A stretch of 64,000 nucleotides of DNA, taken from contig NC_041002.1 in NCBI RefSeq assembly GCF_004193775.1, positions 16,735,535-16,799,534 of the forward strand. The letters are read 5' to 3'. Below, in pieces: positions 56,346 through 64,000 of this stretch. The notes under the pieces were generated by a model. That model saw nothing but the letters and a program-made list of their open reading frames with translations. It had not been told where the DNA came from and did no database searches. How positions within the stretch are numbered: the first letter of the stretch is position 1; each line of letters begins with the position of its first letter. The translations under genes and the position numbers were made by a program. Origin of the DNA: Glycine soja. Its lineage: Eukaryota > Streptophyta > Magnoliopsida > Fabales > Fabaceae.

Positions 56346-57891
56346 TGTCATACCCTAATTTCGTCCGGGGACTATTGCTTGATGGCATGCAACCTTTAAT
56401 TGACCGCTTCAAAGTACTTGCCACCCTTTGTTGCACAATATGTGAAGTCCCGAGACGGAAATCAAAAGGAAGTATTGTTACACAATCCGTGAGTTTCCGT
56501 AACTTTTTCGAAAGCTAAAAAAGAGTAATTACATGATCCGTAAGGTTCTGTAACCTTACGGAAAGAAAATAAGTATCCTTACGAAATTCGTAAAGTTTCG
56601 TAACGTTACGGAAAAAGAATCACCAAAAAAAGTAAAAGGGGGTGTATTTAGCAAAAAAGGGGGTGCAAATAGAAACCTAGCCCACTTGGGCCTTCCAGAT
56701 TCTTCCTCCAGAAGGCGGTTGCTTCTGGAGGAAGCAACCTGGCTCGCCTGGGCGAGCTGGGTGGCAAGCTCCTCCCCTATTTTGCTATAAATAGGGGGAG
56801 TAGTGAAGAAGAAAAGGGTTTAGCCTTCTTGGCACTACGTATTCACTTGAAATTGCTGAGGGAAATTGTTTCCGTGAAGAAAATTCGAGCCGAGGCGCTT
56901 CCGTAGCGTTTCCGTGGGTAATTACGCGAAGATTTTCAACCGTTCTTCGACACTCATCGTTCGTTCTTCATTGTTCTTCGGTCTTCAACCGGTAAGTACC
57001 CCAAATCGAGCTTTTCAATTCATTCTATGTACCCGTGGTGGCTCCCATTTGTTTTGTGTACTTTTATTCTCGTTTCATTTACTTTCTGTACCCCCTTTTG
57101 ACGTGCTTCAGTCATTTATTTAAGTCATTTCTCGCTTAATCAAAAAATAAAATAAATTTCCACCGATCATTTGATTTGTAATATCCGTTAATTTCTGTAA
57201 AATGAAATCCGACCCTTCGGTCGTATCGTAACCACGTTGGAAATCATAAAAGAGGTAAAATAATAATATAATAATCAAAAAATACCTTTTAGTAAAATAA
57301 AGCGAAAAAATCAATCGGACGTTTCTCTTTGGGATTTCTCTTTCTTAATTGAATTGACTAATAACTAAAGTGAAACTAAGGCTAAAATCAACCCGCAAAG
57401 TCAAGCTCGTCCACAAAAAATCACTAAAAAAGGATTTGAAAAGTTCAATATCTCAGTTTTTCTTACCAAGTAAATGGATCATTTTTAAGGTCCAACGCCT
57501 TAAAATGATCACCTTCCAAGTAAAAAAGAATCGCTTGATTCACCCTTAAAAAGAACTACGTAGGTCTGATTTCTTCTTCGATGAAGGGTACGTAGGAGCA
57601 AGAGCCCTGCTTTTGTCGACCTCAAAAAATAAAAAGAAATAAAAATTTAGATACACAATTTCACACAATTCTAATTTAAGGTTGTTGTCCTTTGGGACAA
57701 ACGTGAGAGGTGCTAATACCTTCCTCGAACGTAAATACAACTCCCGAATCTGGAATATTCTTTATGACCGGTTTCCTTCGGTTTTTCCGACGTTTTCCAC
57801 AAATAAATGTTGGTGGCGAATCCGCGCATTTTCCTCCTTTGGAAAACGCACCCGAGAGCCTCGCCTCGCTCGCCCGCAAAAGGGTAGGTTG
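56346..57891 (+). repeat. Ogre-type LTR
   Basis: TGTCATACCCTAATTTCGTCC... to AGGGTAGGTT, where normal LTRs continue GCGACA but here the sequence continues GCAAGATACGCGGG, the truncated start of the foreign LTR. Contains GCTCGCCTGGGCGAGC at 56743-56758, TATAAATA at 56786 and GGTAAGTACC at 56991. Confidence 0.85.
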
Positions 57892-60129
57892 CAAGATACG
57901 CGGGTTAGACTAATTAAGGAAGAGAAATCCATAACTGGGAGGTTATGGGTTAATTCTTAATTAATTAGTTAAAAATCATCGTTTTGCGTGCGACTTAGAA
58001 TTTAACGAAACCAACCTCTGAACCATGCTCGGGGTTTTATTCTGAGCGTTTTGATATATATATTGCTTACTTTCGAAAACTGGCCCCGACGGACGCAGAG
58101 AAACGCGAGAAACTGGAACCAGAGAAACGGCACGCAAACCGAGGTAGGATTTTAGCGTTTCAGAGGTCAGATTTTCCCCACTTTTGTGACTGAGTATGGG
58201 TCATAGTCAAAAAGAGAAAGTGGGCCCTTTTTGCTCCAATCAAATAGGGACATGTGGCAGAGCTTGAATAAAATAATAGAAAAAGAGGAAAACCTTTTAT
58301 TTAAAACCAAAAAGCTTTTCTCTCTCTTCACTCAGCCTTCATTTTTTTTTTCAGACAGCTTTCTCTCTCCCTCACGTTGCCTTTCTTCCTCCCTCATTCT
58401 CCATTAAAGCTCCATACAAAGCTTCAACCTTTAGTGCCCGTTTCTGCCCCAAATCGTGAAAGGAGAGCATTTTTGGAGTCGTGAAGTGCGTGGCTACGAG
58501 TGGGACTTCGAAATTTCAGGTTTGGGTGGACTTCTTTCTCTCTTAAATTTCGTGGGTATGGGGTTTTGGGAGATATGATGGGTGGTTTTGTTAGTTTTCT
58601 GCTGTGTAATGATTATTTGTGAAGGAACTTGTTGAAAGCTTGTTGAAATTGCCATGTTTGGATGAGTTAGACATGCCCATTCTGTTTTAGGGTTTTGTGA
58701 TGATGTTTATATGCTGAAATTGCCTATGGAAACTGTTAGAGATGAAGGGTAGAGTTAACCTAGGGTTAGGAAGTGAGAATGTGGTGTTATGAGTGAAAAA
58801 AGAGTGAGACTTTGAGGGTTGGAAGGCTAAGTCTGAATTCTGTGGTAAATGGAGGTTAAAATGAGTTAATCCTAGCTTGGAATGTCATTTAGAACATGTG
58901 AGAAAGGTTAGGCTGTGCTAGAGGGAAAAACAAATGACCAAAGTGAACCAAGAGCCATTTCTAGGGCAAAATTGGGTGTTGAAGAGTCAAATCTTGATTT
59001 GGTGGAATTTTAGGTGTAAATCCAGTTTGGGCAAGTTTAGATTGACGTTATGGACTGGTGTGAGGTGAGAGTTTGCCTCAAATTTACCTCATTCTAAATT
59101 TCACCTTTCAAACCTAGAAAAGCCATTGAATGGAGGGGTGTTGGACACCTAGATTCTGTGTTGCTGTGCTTTAAAGCTTGAATTTGGTTTAGGCATGATT
59201 GATACATGATTTGGGACTTGTAGGAATTGATTTGGGCAAGATTGGATGAGAGGAAGTGTGACTTTCGAAATCTGCACTTATGCAGAATTTTTGCTGTGAA
59301 ATTGTGCAGCAGAATTTTGCACAAGTGCAGAGAAAATGCTTGTGTGTGGTTGGCTGTGGAAAGTCTAGTGCAGAATGAGTTCTGGATGTTTGCCAGTAGA
59401 TCCCAACGGTCAAAATGTAGGCTTATGCACTAGACACTTCCAGTAAAATTTTGGAGTCGATCCAACGGTTAACGAATTGGATCGAAGGAATTGTTACTGG
59501 GGTCTTTAAGTGAGAAAAGCTGTGATTTTGGTTGATGTGTTGAGCAGAGTTTTCAGCCTTTGCTCTATTTTGCTTGGCTGTGATAGCTTGTGCTGTTTGA
59601 ATGTTGTTTTGCTTGGATGTTGTGGAAGCTTGGGAGGATTGATGGGGACCTGGTATTGAGAGAAACGAGGATATGGGCTACGTGGGAGTACGTGAGCTCA
59701 GTTGGAGGTGGGCAACAGGGGATGGTGGGTTTATGCGCGCATTGTGGATGTGGAAAACTTGTTGTGCACCATCGCCCTACCGCCACCTAGTACCACATGT
59801 GATGGGTACCCCATAATCCTACAAGCTTGAGATGAGGAAGTGTTGAAGGGTGAAACTTCCTGCTTTTATTGTTGACCACAGAGTGGTACCTGGAGATATG
59901 TCGCGGGGGTCAGGAGACCTTGGGGACGTCAGGTGGGGTGCTATTGCCCAAAACCAAGCTTGACCAATCCCGACCCAACCCGGGCATAGTCGGTCAGTGA
60001 GAACCTGTGATGTACCTAAGCAGGCGAGCTCCTGGCAGTCAACAGATAAAAGGAAAACAAGACCACAAAGCAAGGAGGCTTGTGGTGGCTGGCCAGCTGT
60101 GAATTTTGTGTAATATGTGGATTGTGGCC

Positions 60130-60440
60130 TCTGGTAATCGATTACCAAGGGTGGGTAATCGATTACAAGGCTTAAAATTGAAGACAGGAGGCTAAGATGG
60201 TCTCTGGTAATCGATTACCAGGGGATGTAATCGATTACCAGGCTTGAAAACGAAGTCAGGAAGCTAAGGGAGCCTCTGGTAATCGATTACCAGCCTGTGT
60301 AATCGATTACACAGAGGGATGGGTCACTGGTAATCGATTACACAGTGTAATTTTGCATATTTCATGTCCTGAGGCTGTGTAATTCAAGTTTAGCCTCTGG
60401 TAATCGATTACCAAGGCTGTGTAATCGATTACCAGAGATG
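60130..60440. repeat. Palindrome cluster, nine recognisable dyads
   Basis: Core starts 60137/60158, 60210/60230, 60282/60302, single 60333, and 60403/60424; pairs are 20-21 bp apart. The single one has a decayed partner near 60345. Nearest core to the ORF ATG at 60558 is about 130 bp away, as in the first copy. Confidence 0.85.
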
Positions 60441-60557
60441 GAAAGCCTTAAAATACCCCTTTTACTTGCATGTAGTGGTTATGAGACAAATGGTGTGCAG
60501 TGCAGTTAGATTCTTGTGAAAGAGTCTACCCCTTTCTCTTCTTTCTTGTAAATCGTG

Positions 60558-60761
60558 ATGGCGGCGCAGCTAATCCGTGATCAAGTAGAGATGGAGTGCC
60601 TAGAGGGAGCTTGGGAGACCCTCGAAGGCAACACGAGGTGCCGATTTCGGGGCACCATTCGATTCACGGCCACTTCTTTGGTGCATCCAGATGAACCTGC
60701 ACGGACGCTTCAGCGCACGGTGGAGTGGATAGCTCCTTGGATTAGTTTTGTGTATTTTTGA
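60558..60761 (+). pseudogene. LTR-embedded ORF, copy 2, acidic half deleted
   Basis: 67 residues from MAAQLIRDQVEMECLEGAWE. It matches the ORF starting at 6166 through RTVEWI with few changes, then is joined to unrelated sequence (APWISFVYF) by a deletion of the acidic half. The conserved N-terminal half with a clean start suggests the reading frame was once maintained. Confidence 0.5.
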
Positions 60762-61294
60762 GGGTGGGTGTATCTAGGACTGACTGTTAGGTTTACTCTT
60801 TTGTTTTGTATGGGTAGACTTGATGTATAGGAATTTGATTATTGTATACTTGTGGCTGAAGCCACCACTATGGACACCTTTGCTCTGGATGACACTATGT
60901 ATTTTGTAAAACTCCCATATTTTGGACAGCTTTAAATGATGAATGCGTTTATGATCAATCTTGTTATTTGAAAAGAAAGCATTAGCAAATTTATTTGTAA
61001 AAGAGTTTATCGACCGTATTTTATTCTTTTATTTTCATGTGACGACCTAAAGTAATGGCTGATACATTCTTCCTTTTGAAACAGCAAAATAGTTTAGAGA
61101 TTATGAGCGGTATGAAAGAAATGACTCCGAATAGAGTTGTGAACTGGCCATTCAGGACTCTGTAGTGAGGATTTTCCTTCTAAACCTAGTTATGGTGAAA
61201 AGAGAAAGAAATGCAAAAGAAAAAAAAAATTTACCATGGTTTTTGTTATTTAAATTATTACTATTAAACCAGTCATTAATTTAGGGACGCCACA

Positions 61295-61666
61295 ACAGGG
61301 GCAGAATCGTCTTAGGCCATGGTCAGAAGTCGAGACAAAGTTAACGGCAGAAATCAACCATGGTAAGATGACGACCCGGTCACGATTTGCCACGCATTGT
61401 TGTTTCCTACTTTCAGGTACTTAGGGACGGATGCAAATGGAGGATAGGGTCACGACCGACAGATCGTCGTCCCTTCCCAGTGCTGGACAAGCGAAAAACG
61501 TCGCTGCAAAGCAGCCCAGTATCCTTTAAATTCGCAGTAATTATTACTATCGTTTGTTTAAAATAAATAATGGATGCCTGATCTAACTTAAGTGGGTTCG
61601 AGTAGGCGAACGCTAACCTGTGGGGGGGCATGGTTATGTTTCCCCTAAAAAAAAAATTGCAGGTTA
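61295..61666 (+). other. Ogre post-integrase spacer, second copy
   Basis: Contains CAGTATCCTTTAAA near 61508 and the sequence up to the palindrome, aligned with 19800-19958. No coding frame. Confidence 0.5.
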
Positions 61667-61864
61667 GCTCGCCTGGGCGAGCAACCCCTGCACCAAATTA
61701 TAAAAAACGAGGGAGGGGAACATTTTCTGCACCCAAAAACTCCCCCCCCCCCCCCCATTCAAAAGGAGAGAGCTCACGGGACTCACGGTTTTTGCTCCCC
61801 CAAGCCACCTTTGGTTGCATTTTGCTTTCATTTTTTGTATTCCTACTCACTCCAACAAGTAAGT
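61667..61864 (+). promoter_or_regulatory. Internal promoter, leader exon and splice donor, second copy
   Basis: GCTCGCCTGGGCGAGC at 61667-61682, TATAAAAAACG at 61699, and ACAA|GTAAGT at 61859. The TATA-like site is better than in copy 1. A long C-run (about 61742-61757) lies in the leader. Confidence 0.55.
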
Positions 61865-63053
61865 ATTTAATCCTTGAGTTTTTTAGCTTTCCATTGGTGC
61901 CTTTTGTTCATCTTTTGGTGCTCTAAATTGTGAGAATGTGCTCAAATTTGTGGGGCAGCTTTGGGTTGTTTTCATGCTTGATTTGTTTGAGTTGAGGGGA
62001 TGTAGGGGATGGCCTTAAGCCTATGTTGTATTTTGAAGCAATGGGGCATGCCACATTGCCCCCATTCTCTTGCTATTTATGCCTAGACATGCGCCCACCA
62101 AGTGCTCGGTGAAATGCCCCAATGACATATGAATATGGTTTTGTAAGATTGGGATTATGGGACTGTTTTATATACATAGGGACAGCATAGAGGATTTGAA
62201 ATGGGTTCCCAAATGCAATTCTAAGCTTAGGAACCCAAGCTCTTAGCTTCAATGCAAGGAAACATGACTTATGTCTAAGAATCTAAATTTGGGTTTTGAA
62301 AGTGGAAAGGCATGAAAATTAGGACATGCTTGAGAGGGTTTTTACTAGAATGTGGCTGCCCCATGAGGGATACTTTGCATCTAGGTAGCATGGAAAATAC
62401 CTTTCAATGGAATGTATATATGTGTGTGAATATAGGTAGCATGGAAAACACCTTTCAATGGTGTCTATATATGTGAATATATGGCATAAAATGCCTTGCA
62501 AAGTGTGAATGAGTAGCAAAAAATGCCTCTCAACATATGCGTATTTGAGGATAGGTAGCATTAGGAGCCTTTTAGAAAATGTACCCATGTCAAAAAAATG
62601 GCCTGAGGACGCTTCCTAAATGAATATATGATGGCATGAAATTTCCTTTTCAAATGCAAGTGCGTGCATGACGTAATTAGCGCTCCAATGTGCATATAAA
62701 TAAATGTGAGTGAAACAAAAAAAAATTGTATGTTAAATACTTCAAATATGTGTAGGTAGTTTGTGATAGCAAAATATTTAGGATGTGAATAGGTGTAATT
62801 TTGACACAAGGCCTTGAGCACGAGAATGTGTATTCTTTTCAAAGATGTATATATGTGTGGTAACTACAATGTGTTGGATGTCCTTGTATGTTGACATAAA
62901 TAGTAGGATATTTTACACATACGCATGTTCATAAATGAGTTACATTAAATGTGTGCATGAGTTCGTTCTAAATCGGAAAGATTAGCATGTCATTTTTGTG
63001 TTAAAATAAGCATTTTCTTGTAGACTAACTTTCCAACTGTCTGTCTTCACAGG
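61865..63053 (+). other. Predicted accessory-unit intron
   Basis: AT-rich, with loosely repeated phrases such as ATAGGTAGCATGGAAAA(T/C)ACC (about 62390 and 62435). It ends in CTGTCTTCACAG, a good splice acceptor, three bases before the ORF. No gene is seen inside it. Confidence 0.5.
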
Positions 63054-63055
63054 AA

Positions 63056-64000
63056 ATAGCTCCGAGGAAGCTTTCCTCGAAGAGATCTAGGAAGGAAGCC
63101 GCGGCCGCAGGGACTAGTGCCGCTCCCGAGTTCGATAGCCATCGTTTCAGGAGCGCTGAGCACCAGCAGCGTTTCGAAGCCATCAAGGGATGGTCCTTCC
63201 ACCGAGAGAGACGCGTCCAGCTCAGGGACGACGAGTACACAGATTTCCAGGAGGAGATAGCTCGCTGGCGTTGGACGTCGCTGGTCACTCCCATGGCCAA
63301 GTTTGATCCAGATATAGTTCTCGAGTTTTACGCCAATGCTTGGCCTACAGAGGAGGGCGTACGGGACCTCCGGTCATGGGTAAGGGGCCAGTGGATTCAT
63401 TTTGATGCAGACGCCCTCAGTCAGTTCCTGGGATACCCGCTAGTATTGGAGGAGGGCCAGGAGTGCGAATACGGTCAGAGGAGGAACCGGGCCGACGGAT
63501 TTGATGAGGAGGCCATTGCTCAGCTGCTATGCATACCAGGTCAGGATTTTTCCCAGACCACTGCCGGGAGATGGGTGCGGATCATGCGCACCAACATGAC
63601 TACCTTGACCCAGACATGGATGACGTTGCTGCTCAGCAACATCTTGCCCAGCAATCATAATTCTGACCTCCCTCTGCCGAAGTGTCAGCTGGTGTATGCC
63701 ATCCTGACACAGATGAGCATCCATGTGGCTCAGTTGATCGCTGATGCCATTTATTTATTTGCAGGTATGCCGCCTACCAGGCACCCTCTAGACCCAGATA
63801 AGTCTAACAGGGCCCTGGGTTTTCTGACATTGATCACGGGTCTCTGCCAGTCGTTCGGGGTTCCTGTCACACCTAGTAAGGTGATTCGACCGCCGATCAC
63901 CTGGGCTTTCATAGAAAAGTATTGCACGCCTAGACAGGCGCAGGGTGGCGACCCGCAGGCCCCAAATGCACCGCCGCCACCTCCTCAGGCTGACCCAGCT
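63056..64000 (+). CDS. Ogre accessory ORF, copy 2, partial, open to window end
   Basis: 315 codons without a stop, from ATA (the ATG of copy 1) through APRKLSSKRSRKEAAAAG to the window edge. It is basic at the N-terminus, then has RFEAIKGWSFHRERRVQLRD, SLVTPMAKFDPDIVLEFYANAWP, WIHFDADALSQFLGYPL, LLLSNILPSNHNSDLPLPK, ILTQMSIHVAQLIADAIYLFAG and ITGLCQSFGVPVTPSKVIRPP, and enters a Pro-rich tail. The central pattern (LLP(S/R)..., a helix, then I..A.LI) matches the Sirevirus ORF at 35734-36870. I associate it with the putative plant transposon protein domain. The start codon is lost unless an upstream exon supplies one, or the Met at about 63290 is used. Confidence 0.6.
   Translation, partial: MAPRKLSSKRSRKEAAAAGTSAAPEFDSHRFRSAEHQQRFEAIKGWSFHRERRVQLRDDEYTDFQEEIARWRWTSLVTPMAKFDPDIVLEFYANAWPTEEGVRDLRSWVRGQWIHFDADALSQFLGYPLVLEEGQECEYGQRRNRADGFDEEAIAQLLCIPGQDFSQTTAGRWVRIMRTNMTTLTQTWMTLLLSNILPSNHNSDLPLPKCQLVYAILTQMSIHVAQLIADAIYLFAGMPPTRHPLDPDKSNRALGFLTLITGLCQSFGVPVTPSKVIRPPITWAFIEKYCTPRQAQGGDPQAPNAPPPPPQADPA

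Larger units (their letters stand above)
57892..61294 (+). mobile_element. Foreign LTR, second copy, 5'-truncated
   Basis: Aligns in opposite orientation with 5157-8940. It lacks the first about 145 bp, including TGTAACATCC and the (TA)n tract, and has lost the acidic half of the ORF. It ends GACGCCACA at 61294 and is followed by Ogre-type internal DNA. Confidence 0.7.

Noticed and set aside
61295..61320. Primer-binding site after the second foreign LTR copy
   Set aside because: The sequence ACAGGGGCAGAATCG does not begin with TGG near the LTR end and continues into Ogre-type spacer, so it is more likely flank.
63025..63300. Minus-strand frame of 91 codons resembling one at 21368-21664
   Set aside because: Both are antisense shadows of the accessory ORF; they resemble each other only because the sense protein is conserved.
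1..64000. tRNA or rRNA genes
   Set aside because: I looked for tRNA-like arms and rRNA phrases by eye and saw none; a tRNAscan-SE or Infernal run would settle it.

Overview
This window is plant nuclear DNA made almost entirely of nested LTR retrotransposons. No host gene, tRNA, rRNA or CRISPR array could be supported. The mix of lineages (a SIRE1-like Sirevirus, a Tat/Ogre-type Ty3 element, Athila-like remnants) and the very frequent palindrome TGGTAATCGATTACCA point to a legume. Soybean (Glycine) pericentromeric heterochromatin is my best guess, from familiarity with such sequence rather than from a search.

Layout. 1-3630: decayed Athila-like gag/pol on the minus strand and older repeat DNA. 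3633-26818: one Tat/Ogre-type Ty3 element. It has two LTRs of about 1.5 kb, a nested inverted foreign LTR inside its 5' LTR, an extra ORF1 before gag, gag, protease, a predicted intron, RT, RNase H, a second RNase H, integrase, then an apparently separate internal promoter/exon/intron driving an accessory ORF, a 123-bp tandem array and the 3' LTR. All coding parts are broken. 27083-29790: truncated Ogre LTR joined to an ORF1 fragment and then to a copia fragment. 29940-30760: AT-rich tandem repeat. 32371-33886: solo LTR. 34178-43411: a very young, structurally complete 9.2-kb Sirevirus on the minus strand. 43412-46590: older LTR material and a broken accessory ORF. 46909-48442 and 49388-51059: two more solo LTRs with perfect target duplications, the second inside an Athila-like 3' end. 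52640-55260: decayed copia internal region. 56346-64000: Ogre LTR, a second copy of the 3.4-3.9 kb foreign LTR, and a second copy of the Ogre internal accessory transcription unit, whose ORF is open to the window edge.

Most interesting signals. (1) The TGGTAATCGATTACCA dyads occur in seven clusters in unrelated element types and nearly always in pairs whose centres are 20-21 bp apart, two helical turns. They lie upstream of LTR TATA boxes and of accessory ORF start codons. (2) Two solo LTRs carry arrays of hairpins with a constant loop and different but self-complementary stems, placed in the presumed transcribed leader. (3) A second palindrome, GCTCGCCTGGGCGAGC, lies 28-30 bp upstream of the TATA box in all five Ogre-type LTR promoters examined and recurs upstream of a TATA-like site inside the element, ahead of an accessory ORF. 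(4) That accessory ORF family appears related to the third ORF of the Sirevirus, so Ty1 and Ty3 elements here seem to share a gene family and a cis-regulatory module.
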